NCBI GenBank assembly: GCA_002346525.1
Contig: DDZY01000056.1
Span: forward strand, 1-17,399
Source of the DNA: Proteobacteria bacterium UBA2996
Lineage (GTDB): Bacteria > Pseudomonadota > Gammaproteobacteria > Arenicellales > UBA868
Direction: 5' to 3'
Length of the DNA stretch: 17,399 bases
Made by a program: the position numbers and the translations under genes. Within the stretch, counting starts at the first letter, position 1, and each line of letters begins with the position of its first letter. Below are positions 7,821-14,943 of this stretch, piece by piece. The notes beneath the pieces were generated by a model that was not told the origin of the DNA, made no database searches, and saw only the letters and a list, made by a program, of their open reading frames with translations.

Positions 7821-7863
7821 GCCTTTTTCATCAGGGCGCCTTAACCGCTTTCTTCAATTTAGA

Positions 7864-7875
7864 ATGAGGCCTCAT
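7864..7875. promoter_or_regulatory. 12-bp palindrome upstream of the FAD oxidoreductase
   Basis: ATGAGGCCTCAT is a perfect palindrome 57 bp before the ATG at 7932. With one unpaired base the symmetry extends to GAAT on the left (7862-7865) and ATTC on the right (7877-7880). A second small inverted pair, AGATC/GATCT, follows at 7882-7895. These could be operator sites in the promoter of the oxidoreductase gene. Confidence 0.35.
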
Positions 7876-7931
7876 GATTCAAGATCCCCTGATCTGCGAT
7901 CTCCTTTCAATTCACCTCTCTTGGACCCGCA

Positions 7932-9233
7932 ATGACAGAACGATTTGATGCCGTCGTGATCGGTGCCGGAATCATTGGCACCTCGATTGCATTCTCAATG
8001 AGCAAAGCGGGCTGGCGGGTGCTGGTAGTGGATCCGCTTGCCGGTTCCGGTCAGGGTGCAACGAGCAGTTCCGTTGCCATGGTGCGCACGCAGTACTCCA
8101 CCCTGGAAGGATCAGCGCTGGCCTGGGAAGGGTTTCACTGCTGGCAGGACTGGGCCGGATTTCTCAAACTTGAGTCTGATGAGCCCATCGCACCGTTTCA
8201 TCTTGCAGGTGTCCTGACTTTCAAGACCGCCAATAACGGCTTTTTGGAGCACCAGCTGGAATTCTCACGCCAGCTGGGTATTCCTTTTGAGTGCTGGTCT
8301 GTCTCCAGACTGCAAAGCCTTTTCCCCAGTTGGGATCTCTCCAGTTTCGGACCGCCCGTCATCTCGGACGATGCCGACTTCGGTGCCCGCTCCGACGCGG
8401 AGCTTGAGAGCGTCTTTTTCCCCAAGGGGGGCTATTGTCCCGATCCGCAGCTCGCGGCGCACAACCTGCAGCGCGCAGCCGAACAACACGGTGCGCATTT
8501 TCGTTTTGGCGAAGCGGTGACCGGTATCGACACGAACGATCACCATGTGACTGCCGTGACGCTGTCGGGGGGTGAGCGCATTTCCTGCCGGGTCACTGTG
8601 AACGCGGCGGGACCGCATGGGCAGAACATCAACGCCCTCGCTGATCCGCACGGCCAACACCGTATCCGGACACGGGTCGTTCGGCACGAGGTGGCCCACC
8701 TTCGCTGTGCAGACGCCGCGACGAGTGATGCGTCCCGCATCATGCTGTACGACACCGACATCGGGGGTTACATCCGGGCAGACACCGGCGACAGCATCCT
8801 TGCAGGAAGCCTGGGCGCGCGGGGAGAAGTTGAGCTGGCAGCCGACCCGGATGACTTTGACCGAAATCTCTCCCCGCAAAGCATCGAGCCCTTGTATCGC
8901 CTTGCGCAACGGATCCCGGCTCTTGGCATTCCCAATACGCTATCGGGGGTGGCAGACCTTTGGGATGTCAGTGATGACTGGATTCCCATCTATGACTGTA
9001 CCGACGTGGCCGGCTTTTACATGGCGATCGGCACCAGCGGTAATCAATTCAAAACGGCGCCGGTGGTGGGTGAACTGATGACAGCTTTAATCAGTGCCTG
9101 TGAGCAGGGAACCGACCACGACCAAGATCCGGTCTCGTTCCGGCTTCAACGCACCGGCCACGAGATCAATCTCAGGTTCTTCTCGCGAAACCGCGAGCCC
9201 AACCCTGCCAGCAGCCTGTCAGTACTCGGCTGA
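7932..9233 (+). CDS. DAO-family FAD-dependent oxidoreductase
   Basis: Flavoprotein of 433 residues in the D-amino-acid oxidase / sarcosine oxidase fold, which oxidises the C-N bond of an amino acid or secondary/tertiary amine. The N-terminal Rossmann motif is VIGAGIIG (GxGxxG at residues 11-16), followed by an acidic strand end (VVDP) and a GATSSSVAMVRTQY segment like those that bind FAD in sarcosine oxidase beta and related enzymes. NAAGPH in the middle and GTSGNQFKTAPVVG near the C terminus are the second FAD contacts. It lacks the C-terminal folate domain of dimethylglycine dehydrogenase. It is divergent from hsp20 and converges on the MmgE/PrpD gene. The substrate is unknown; sarcosine, dimethylglycine, proline-like and D-amino acids are all candidates. 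Confidence 0.85.
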   Translation: MTERFDAVVIGAGIIGTSIAFSMSKAGWRVLVVDPLAGSGQGATSSSVAMVRTQYSTLEGSALAWEGFHCWQDWAGFLKLESDEPIAPFHLAGVLTFKTANNGFLEHQLEFSRQLGIPFECWSVSRLQSLFPSWDLSSFGPPVISDDADFGARSDAELESVFFPKGGYCPDPQLAAHNLQRAAEQHGAHFRFGEAVTGIDTNDHHVTAVTLSGGERISCRVTVNAAGPHGQNINALADPHGQHRIRTRVVRHEVAHLRCADAATSDASRIMLYDTDIGGYIRADTGDSILAGSLGARGEVELAADPDDFDRNLSPQSIEPLYRLAQRIPALGIPNTLSGVADLWDVSDDWIPIYDCTDVAGFYMAIGTSGNQFKTAPVVGELMTALISACEQGTDHDQDPVSFRLQRTGHEINLRFFSRNREPNPASSLSVLG

Positions 9234-9262
9234 GCCAGACCAGCTGGCCTTTGCCCGCTGTC

Positions 9263-10630
9263 CTACCCGAATAAGGTATCCACGGAGTCCGCCTCGGCAA
9301 ACGAGGTGAGCCGCTCATGCAGCCCAAGGGCCGCGTCGCCCAGAACAGGCTCGGCAAGAGACAGGAATTTAGTCTGATGCAGATCGGCGCCGGGGAAATT
9401 TTCAGGCTCCCCACGGGGAATCTCCACGCACCGACTCTCACTCGTCCCATCGCGAAAGCGTATGGTCACCTTGCCGCCCATCCGTTCCGGATAAATCGCA
9501 TCCATCTGCGCATCCTCACTGACGTCGATGCGCTCAGCGAGTGACAGCGTTGTTGCGTCTTCGAGATACTTCGCATAATCATCCCAGGTCAGGTTGCCTG
9601 TCTGTGCTGAAACCGCTGCGGTGAAATGCATCGAAAACTGACCGCCCACCACCCCTTTGGGCTTGCGGCGGAACTCCTGCGGCAGGGCCGTGAGATCCAT
9701 ACCCTTGCGGGGTAAACCAATGGCAATGTCGCAAATATCGGATTCATGCGCACCGGTTCCGACGATATCCACAATACCGTCTATGGCCGCATGACTGAAC
9801 CGGCACGAGGGATAAGGCTTGACGCCAATCTGGAGTGTTTCCCAATCATCACCGAGTCCCTTGACGGCTAACTGCGGATCAGGGTCAGGGGCATAACTTT
9901 TCAGAAAACCCGCATCACCTTCGACCGCATCAGCCGCACCGACAAATCCCTCTGAAGCAAGCGATGCCGCAATCACTCCGACCATGGCGGCATTGCCGAC
10001 CTGAAAGCGCTTGGTCCAGGCACTGTTGGCGAGAAACTGCATGGAGCCGGCGGACTGGCTAAGGCAGATCCCCATCGCCATCTCAAGTTGTTGAGCAGAA
10101 AGCCCCAACGCACGCCCGGCGGCAACGGTGGCCCCAAAGGCGCCGGTTGTTGCAGTGGGATGAAAGCCCCGATCATAGTGATCCGCAGGTTTGAGGGCCC
10201 TGCCGAGTCGGCACATCACCTCATATCCCGCAATCACCCCGGCGAGAACGTTGGCGCCACTCGCGCCCGCCATTTGTCCGGCAGCAAGGGCTGCGGCCAG
10301 TACCGGTGCGCTCGGGTGCACGGTCGCCGCAATATGGGTGTCATCGAAATCCAGGCTGTGGATCAACGAGCCGTTGATCAGCGCCGCGGCAGGAAACGCG
10401 TATCCTTTATCGTCGGCAAAGACTGTCCCCCGTCCCGCATCCATCCCCATGCGGGCAACGGCAGCCAGCAAGGCGGGGGTCGACTCGGCGTCTTTTCTTG
10501 CCCGAATGGCAACACCAATACTGTCCGTGACCAGCAAGGCGGCCCGGTCGACGACCTCGCGCGGCAGGGCTTGTGTATTTACCTCGCTCACAAATCCACA
10601 AAGGGTTGCGGTGACACTCTTATCTTGCAC
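9263..10630 (-). CDS. MmgE/PrpD family protein
   Basis: Protein of 455 residues of the 2-methylcitrate dehydratase (MmgE/PrpD) family, whose members dehydrate, isomerise or epimerise small polycarboxylates. The helical domain holds the usual landmarks: LLVTDSIGVAI near residue 33, GSLIHSLDFDDTH, HPSAPVLAAALA, GYEVMCRLGRAL and GFHPTATTGAFGATVAAGRALGL. The second domain begins around KPYPSCRFSHAAIDGI. The frame runs on upstream to 10816 inside the enoyl-CoA hydratase gene, but a GGGAG lies 5 bp before GTG at 10630 and the family similarity begins there, so I choose GTG. It is last in the leftward operon, 49 bp after the hydratase gene. PrpB, PrpC and other methylcitrate-cycle genes are absent, so a role outside propionate metabolism is likely. 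Confidence 0.88.
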   Translation of the reverse strand: MQDKSVTATLCGFVSEVNTQALPREVVDRAALLVTDSIGVAIRARKDAESTPALLAAVARMGMDAGRGTVFADDKGYAFPAAALINGSLIHSLDFDDTHIAATVHPSAPVLAAALAAGQMAGASGANVLAGVIAGYEVMCRLGRALKPADHYDRGFHPTATTGAFGATVAAGRALGLSAQQLEMAMGICLSQSAGSMQFLANSAWTKRFQVGNAAMVGVIAASLASEGFVGAADAVEGDAGFLKSYAPDPDPQLAVKGLGDDWETLQIGVKPYPSCRFSHAAIDGIVDIVGTGAHESDICDIAIGLPRKGMDLTALPQEFRRKPKGVVGGQFSMHFTAAVSAQTGNLTWDDYAKYLEDATTLSLAERIDVSEDAQMDAIYPERMGGKVTIRFRDGTSESRCVEIPRGEPENFPGADLHQTKFLSLAEPVLGDAALGLHERLTSFAEADSVDTLFG

Positions 10631-10635
10631 GAAAA

Positions 10636-10640
10636 CTCCC
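10636..10640 (-). promoter_or_regulatory. Ribosome binding site deciding the MmgE/PrpD start
   Basis: The minus strand reads GGGAG, five bases before GTG at 10630. No ATG with a comparable site lies close to the family's expected N terminus. Confidence 0.6.
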
Positions 10641-10679
10641 TGCTGAACTTGAAGATTCCAAGAGCCCTTGTCTGCGGAA

Positions 10680-11471
10680 TTACTCTCCCGTGAACTGGGC
10701 TTTACGTTTCTCATTGAAGGCGGCGATGCCTTCGCGGCGATCCTGCGTGGGAACCGTCTTATTATACGAAGCAAGCTCGACCTCGTAATCCTGCTTAAGT
10801 GAAGCAAATCCGGCATTGTTGATCGCCTTCAGCGCGCCCTGAATCGCGATCGGGCCGTTATCTGCGATGCGCTGTGCCGTTGCCCTAACCGACTCCAGTA
10901 GGGATTCCGGCTCACAAAGCTTATTGACCAGTCCCCACTCAAGCGCCTGCTCCGCACTGAAGGGTCTGCCGGTGAGGATGATTTCCTTGGCCCTGCGGAT
11001 ACCCACCGCCCGCGGAAGATACTGGGTACCTGCCATGCCGGGCATGATCCCAAGGGTGGTCTCCGTCAGGGCGAAACGGGCATGTTTCGCCGCGTAAGCG
11101 AAGTCACACGCCAGTGTCAGCTCCGTCCCGCCGCCATAAGCCGCACCGTTAATTGCTCCTAGGATCGGCACCGGGCAGTCCATCAGCGCCCGTGCCAGAT
11201 CTTCGAATACCACGTGCTGCGCATACCACTCTTCATCGGTCATCCCATGTCGCTGCTTGAGGTCGCCGCCTGCACAAAATGCGCGCTCTCCCGTGCCGGT
11301 CAGGATGACACAGCGTGTGGTTCTGGCACCCGAAACGAAATCACCGAAAACCGCCAGCAATTCCTCAGCCATCCGGGTGTTGAAGGCATTGGCCACCTCC
11401 GGACGGTTCAGGGTGATCCAGGTGAGGTCTCCCTCTTGATCAACAATGATAGTGTCGAGACTTTCCTTCAT
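10680..11471 (-). CDS. Enoyl-CoA hydratase/isomerase family protein
   Basis: Crotonase-fold enzyme of 263 residues acting on an acyl-CoA. The oxyanion-hole segments are AFCAGGDL (65-71) and NGAAYGGGTEL (108-118). Both acidic residues used by true hydratases are present: Glu117 in GGGTEL and Glu137 in LTETTLGIMPGMAGTQ, so hydratase (or dehydratase) chemistry is more likely than decarboxylation or hydrolysis alone. The C-terminal helix (RREGIAAFNEKRKAQF) is standard. The start is ATG 11471 with a weak ribosome site. It lies between the CMD-family gene and the MmgE/PrpD gene on the same strand, so the operon probably handles a CoA-bound intermediate, although no CoA ligase or transferase gene is visible here. 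Confidence 0.9.
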   Translation of the reverse strand: MKESLDTIIVDQEGDLTWITLNRPEVANAFNTRMAEELLAVFGDFVSGARTTRCVILTGTGERAFCAGGDLKQRHGMTDEEWYAQHVVFEDLARALMDCPVPILGAINGAAYGGGTELTLACDFAYAAKHARFALTETTLGIMPGMAGTQYLPRAVGIRRAKEIILTGRPFSAEQALEWGLVNKLCEPESLLESVRATAQRIADNGPIAIQGALKAINNAGFASLKQDYEVELASYNKTVPTQDRREGIAAFNEKRKAQFTGE

Positions 11472-11552
11472 AACGTGGTACCACTTTTTTCAGGTTTCGG
11501 TAAATGACAGGAGCATCGCAGGCTGCAGACCGACACGTTTAAACACGCCCAA

Positions 11553-11936
11553 TCAGGATTGCGCATCCAGTTCTGCGAAAACTTTTTTGGCGATTCGGTG
11601 GCATTCCACCGCTACCGGCACGCCACAGTAGATAGCGATCTGGTTAAGGATGGCTTTCAACTCATCCCGACTGACACCGTTCACGAGAGCACCCCTGAAG
11701 TGCAGTTCCCACTCATGCATACGGTTAAGCGCCGCGATCATTGAGAGATTGAGCATGCTGCGGGTTTTACGGTCCAGCGTCTCATCCCCCCAGACTGCGC
11801 CCCAGCAATACTCCGTCAGCAGTTCCTGAAAATCCCGGGCAAACTCACTCGCGTTAGCCAACGCGTTGTCGACATACTCCGCACCGAGCACGTCCCGGCG
11901 TGTCGCCAGGCCCTTGTCAAAACGTTCCTGATCCAT
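11553..11936 (-). CDS. Carboxymuconolactone decarboxylase family protein (PcaC-like)
   Basis: Small all-helical protein of 127 residues. The N-terminal part (TRRDVLGAEYVDNALANASEFARDFQELLTEY) and the core (RKTRSMLNLSMIAALNRMHEWELHFRGALVNGVS) closely follow 4-carboxymuconolactone decarboxylase (PcaC) of the beta-ketoadipate pathway, including the Glu-x-x-x-His stretch at 75-79 and the NQIAIYCGVP helix. It lacks the CxxC pair of AhpD-type peroxidase relatives. A GGAGA precedes the ATG by a good distance. The PcaD-like hydrolase gene lies 101 bp upstream on the same strand, the same partnership as in protocatechuate operons, but pcaB and pcaGH are missing. A related decarboxylation or a non-catalytic role is possible. 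Confidence 0.85.
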   Translation of the reverse strand: MDQERFDKGLATRRDVLGAEYVDNALANASEFARDFQELLTEYCWGAVWGDETLDRKTRSMLNLSMIAALNRMHEWELHFRGALVNGVSRDELKAILNQIAIYCGVPVAVECHRIAKKVFAELDAQS

Positions 11937-12037
11937 AGAAATCTCCGAGTAAAAAGAAGTGTGATTATGCCCTGTCGCGCACCCGAATGAGACCCACCCG
12001 GGCGAGACCAGCCCGCCGAAAACTGGTTCTCTTCCCC

Positions 12038-12850
12038 CTAGTGGTTGGCTTTCAGAAACTCGGTGAGTATGCGGTTCACCGTTTCGGGCGCCTCCCAGGA
12101 TGCCAGGTGATGCAGGCCCGGCAAGATTGCAAGCTCAGAATACTCAAGATCATCTGCCATCCGTCTTGCGATAGCCGGCGTGGACCCTGGATCGTTTTCT
12201 CCCGCGAGCACCAGAGCCGGACACCTGACCTGCTTGAGTGCATCCTGCACGATCGCATCTGCCTCAACGAGCGCCGCATAGGCGTCGGTGTAAGCCTTGA
12301 GATCATTCGCCAGCAATTTGCTGCGGATCGCCTCGACCCGATCGGGAAACTGTTCTTTGAACGGCTCGTCGAACCATCTATCCATGGCAGCTTGCGCAAT
12401 CGGAGCAAGACCTTCTTCACGCGTCAGCTGCAGCCGATGACGCATGCCGATCAGTTCCTTCTCCGTCCGCCGGTACACAGTATTCATCAGCACCAGTGTT
12501 CTCAGGCGGGACGGCGCACCTCCGGAAAAGGCCTGGCTGATCACGCCTCCCATCGACAGTCCCACCAGATGCATTTGCGTAATGTCCAGGTACGAAAGCA
12601 GATCTTCCAGTTGCCGAACAAAGGTTGTGATGTCTTTGACCGGACGGGCCTCAGACCGTCCGTGCCCCAGCATGTCGTAGCGCAGTACGCAAAACGTTTC
12701 TTCCAGCGCAGGCATCTGCGGCTCCCACATGGTGTGATCCAGACCGACGCCGTGAATCATGACCACGGGCACCTCGGGAGATCCACCGCCGCGTAGGTCA
12801 TACCAGGTTCCCTCGGGACTGAGTCCGCTTTGGGCAATGTCTTTTCTCAT
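12038..12850 (-). CDS. Alpha/beta hydrolase, 3-oxoadipate enol-lactonase (PcaD)-like
   Basis: Alpha/beta-hydrolase of 270 residues, cytoplasmic. The oxyanion segment HGVGLDHTMW (33-42), nucleophile elbow GLSMGG with Ser99, acid Asp220 (GENDPG) and His248 (PGLHHLA) form the expected triad, and spacing matches the enol-lactonase branch (PcaD) and its relatives such as RutD, TgnD-like and other ring-cleavage hydrolases. I use ATG 12850; a TTG at 12856 would add two residues. It is the first gene of the leftward operon and is divergent from ridA. In context it could open a lactone, or cleave an amide or a C-C bond left by the monooxygenase and dehydrogenase encoded across the divergent promoter. 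Confidence 0.85.
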   Translation of the reverse strand: MRKDIAQSGLSPEGTWYDLRGGGSPEVPVVMIHGVGLDHTMWEPQMPALEETFCVLRYDMLGHGRSEARPVKDITTFVRQLEDLLSYLDITQMHLVGLSMGGVISQAFSGGAPSRLRTLVLMNTVYRRTEKELIGMRHRLQLTREEGLAPIAQAAMDRWFDEPFKEQFPDRVEAIRSKLLANDLKAYTDAYAALVEADAIVQDALKQVRCPALVLAGENDPGSTPAIARRMADDLEYSELAILPGLHHLASWEAPETVNRILTEFLKANH

Positions 12851-12932
12851 GGGCAAGATTGAACTGGATGTCAGCCGCTTGAAACAGGTATAACTATGTT
12901 ACTTTATCCTCAACCCAAGACTGACTGAGCCC
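12851..12932. promoter_or_regulatory. Divergent promoter region with a small operator-like dyad
   Basis: An AT-richer 82-bp gap feeds both operons. For the rightward side TTGAAA (12879-12884) is followed by TACTTTATC around 12900-12908, a poor -10 match. For the leftward side the minus strand reads TTGAGG, then TATACC after 15 bp. Both overlap a dyad TAAC-TAT-GTTA at 12891-12901 that falls between the boxes, the usual place for a local regulator. No regulator gene is in the window. Confidence 0.45.
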
Positions 12933-13328
12933 ATGCCCCAATCCCAAAAAACCATCATCGGCGAACCGCTGGTGATCAATGGAAGACAACTATCGCTTTC
13001 CCGGGCAGTCCGGGCCGGTGATTTCATTTTTCTCACCGGGCAGGTGCCCATGCAGGAGGGCCAGGTCATGACATCGGGCAGCATCGAGGAGCAGACTCGG
13101 GCCTGCCTGACCAGCATTCGCGAGACATTGGCCGAGGCGGGATGCGGCCTCGGGCATATTGTGAAATCGATGGTATGGCTGAAGTCGCGCGAGGACTTTC
13201 CCGGTTTTGATTCAGTCTACGCAGAATATTTTCCCGAAGGCCCGCCCGCCCGGTCCGCCCTCGTCAGTGATTTTCTCGTCGATATCCGGGTAGAAATCGA
13301 GTGCGTGGCCTACCATCCGCAGAGTTAG
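12933..13328 (+). CDS. RidA family protein (Rid/YjgF/UK114)
   Basis: Trimeric small protein of 131 residues that hydrolyses reactive enamines and imines to the keto compound and ammonia. It shows the family core: AVRAGDFIFLTGQVPM near 25-40, the QTRACLTSIRETLAEAGCGL helix, IVKSMVWLKSREDFPGFDSVY, and RSALVSDFLVDIRVEIECVA near the C terminus. The substrate arginine is Arg107 and the conserved glutamate is Glu121, so an active deaminase is plausible rather than a non-catalytic Rid subgroup. It is the first gene of the rightward operon, 59 bp before the aldehyde dehydrogenase gene. Placement beside an oxidative catabolic cluster suggests an enamine or imine intermediate; RutC in pyrimidine degradation is a precedent. 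Confidence 0.9.
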   Translation: MPQSQKTIIGEPLVINGRQLSLSRAVRAGDFIFLTGQVPMQEGQVMTSGSIEEQTRACLTSIRETLAEAGCGLGHIVKSMVWLKSREDFPGFDSVYAEYFPEGPPARSALVSDFLVDIRVEIECVAYHPQS

Positions 13329-13370
13329 GTGGGCCAGGTTCCGGACGGTCTTAAGAATAATTTCAAGGAA

Positions 13371-13380
13371 AGGAGAAGGA
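13371..13380 (+). promoter_or_regulatory. Strong ribosome binding site of the aldehyde dehydrogenase gene
   Basis: AGGAGAAGGA lies 7 bp before the ATG at 13388 and holds two overlapping Shine-Dalgarno cores. It suggests high translation of the dehydrogenase relative to RidA, which has no clear site. Confidence 0.6.
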
Positions 13381-13387
13381 TAAGCCG

Positions 13388-14872
13388 ATGACTGAATTAA
13401 CGCGATATCAGATGTACATCAACGGCGAATGGGTAGATGCTGAAAACGGAGCGACGTTTACCAGCGTAAACCCTGCGACCGGACAAACCTGGGCAGAAGT
13501 CCCCGAGGCCTCAGAAGCGGATATCAACCGCGCGGTCGAAGCCGCACATCATGCGTTCAGCGAAGGCGCTTGGGCCACCATGACGCCTACGGCCCGAGGC
13601 AAGATGCTGCGCCGTCTTGCTGAAGTGTTGGCTGAACATTCGGAACCGCTCGGCCGCTGCGAAACAGTCGATACGGGCAAGCTGTTTAAGGAAACACGCT
13701 GGCAAGCGAATTACATTTCGGACTTCTTTCAATACTATGCCGGCCTGGCCGACAAGGTCACTGGGGAAACCTTGCCGATCGACAAGCCGGACATGATGAC
13801 GATGACCGTCCGTGAGCCGCTCGGCGTGGTGGCGGCTGTGGTGCCCTGGAATTCCCAATTGTTTCTCGTCGCCGTGAAAATCGGCCCCGCGCTTGCCGCC
13901 GGCAATACCGTGGTGCTGAAAGCCTCTGAACACGCCTCGGCCCCTATGCTTGAATTCGCCAAGGTCTTTGAGGAAGCAGGCTTCCCGCCGGGTGTTTTCA
14001 ATGTGGTGACCGGGCATGGCGAGCCCTGCGGCCGGGCACTGACCAGCCACCCGCTGGTGGACCGGGTCAGCTTTACTGGTGGTCCCGAGACCGCCCGGCA
14101 TGTCATCCGCAACAGTGCCGAGAACTTTGCCGAAGTCTCACTGGAGCTGGGCGGCAAATCACCGGTCATGGTATTTGAGGATGCTGATCTTGAAAGCGCT
14201 GTCAACGGCGTCCTTCTCAGTATCTTCAGTGCGAGCGGGCAAAGCTGCGTAGCCGGTTCACGGCTGCTGCTGCAGGAATCGATCCGCGAAGAGGTCCTGT
14301 CCCGGGTGGTCGAAAAGGCGGCAGAGATCCGGATTGGCGACCCTCTGGATGACAACAGCCAGATGGGTCCGCTAGCGACTGAGGCGCAGCTCAGCAACAT
14401 CCGATCCACCCTGGCCGATGCAACCGCAAATGGCGCAGACCTCCTTTACGGCGGAAATACACCACAGGGGCTGGAAACCGGCTGGTATATCGAGCCGACG
14501 ATCGTGGACTGTCCGCATCAGGATATCAGTATTGTCCGAAAAGAGCTGTTTGGCCCGGTAGTCAGCGCGCTCGGGTTTAAAGATGAGACCGAGGCCCTCA
14601 TGCTCGCCAACGATACGAATTTTGGACTGGCGAGCGGCGTCTTCACCCGGGACGTCGGCCGCGCGCTTCGCGTCAGCAAGGCGATTCGCGCCGGCATCGT
14701 CTGGGTCAACACCTATCGGGTGGTCTCGCCGATCGCGCCATTCGGGGGCTACAAGGATAGCGGCTATGGGCGCGAGTCCGGCATGGAGGCGATCTATGAC
14801 TACACGCGTCCCAAGACGGTATGGTTGAATACCTCGTCGGAACCCATCGCGGATCCCTTCGTCATGCGCTGA
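13388..14872 (+). CDS. NAD(P)-dependent aldehyde dehydrogenase
   Basis: Aldehyde dehydrogenase of 494 residues, full length, that oxidises an aldehyde to the acid. The catalytic set is complete: Asn155 (PWN), Lys178 in the cofactor site (VLKAS), Glu253 (LELGGKS) and nucleophile Cys287 (SGQSCVAG). The C-terminal ELFGPVV and PFGGYKDSGYGRESG segments are standard. It resembles hydroxymuconic-semialdehyde, betaine-aldehyde and TgnC-type dehydrogenases; sequence alone does not separate these. It is cotranscribed with ridA and the flavin monooxygenase gene. Candidate substrates are a hydroxylactone or semialdehyde made by that monooxygenase, or an aldehyde from the nearby carnitine pathway. The stop codon lies within an 18-bp palindrome. 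Confidence 0.92.
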   Translation: MTELTRYQMYINGEWVDAENGATFTSVNPATGQTWAEVPEASEADINRAVEAAHHAFSEGAWATMTPTARGKMLRRLAEVLAEHSEPLGRCETVDTGKLFKETRWQANYISDFFQYYAGLADKVTGETLPIDKPDMMTMTVREPLGVVAAVVPWNSQLFLVAVKIGPALAAGNTVVLKASEHASAPMLEFAKVFEEAGFPPGVFNVVTGHGEPCGRALTSHPLVDRVSFTGGPETARHVIRNSAENFAEVSLELGGKSPVMVFEDADLESAVNGVLLSIFSASGQSCVAGSRLLLQESIREEVLSRVVEKAAEIRIGDPLDDNSQMGPLATEAQLSNIRSTLADATANGADLLYGGNTPQGLETGWYIEPTIVDCPHQDISIVRKELFGPVVSALGFKDETEALMLANDTNFGLASGVFTRDVGRALRVSKAIRAGIVWVNTYRVVSPIAPFGGYKDSGYGRESGMEAIYDYTRPKTVWLNTSSEPIADPFVMR

Positions 14873-14884
14873 CCTAGGTCAGCG
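14867..14884. repeat. Perfect 18-bp palindrome over the aldehyde dehydrogenase stop codon
   Basis: CGCTGACCTAGGTCAGCG reads the same on both strands and covers the TGA stop at 14870-14872. As RNA it can fold into a 7-bp stem with a CTAG loop. There is no T-run after it, so it is not a classical terminator. It may be an mRNA-stability or attenuation hairpin between dehydrogenase and monooxygenase genes, or a dimeric regulator site. Confidence 0.6.
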
Positions 14885-14943
14885 ACATTCACTGGGGCGG
14901 TGATAGACTCGTCCGGCGCTAGCCGTTTACCCAAAGGAGCATC

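Noticed and set aside
10088..10693. A 201-codon + strand frame opposite the MmgE/PrpD gene.
   Set aside because: It shadows a well-supported gene, and the predicted protein has no domain-like features.
11987..12796. A 269-codon + strand frame opposite the alpha/beta hydrolase.
   Set aside because: The antisense hydrolase has a complete catalytic triad and family length; this frame gives a His- and Arg-rich product typical of shadow frames.
13735..14409. A 224-codon minus strand frame inside the aldehyde dehydrogenase gene.
   Set aside because: It is opposite all catalytic motifs of the dehydrogenase and is Ser/Thr/Arg-rich low-complexity sequence.
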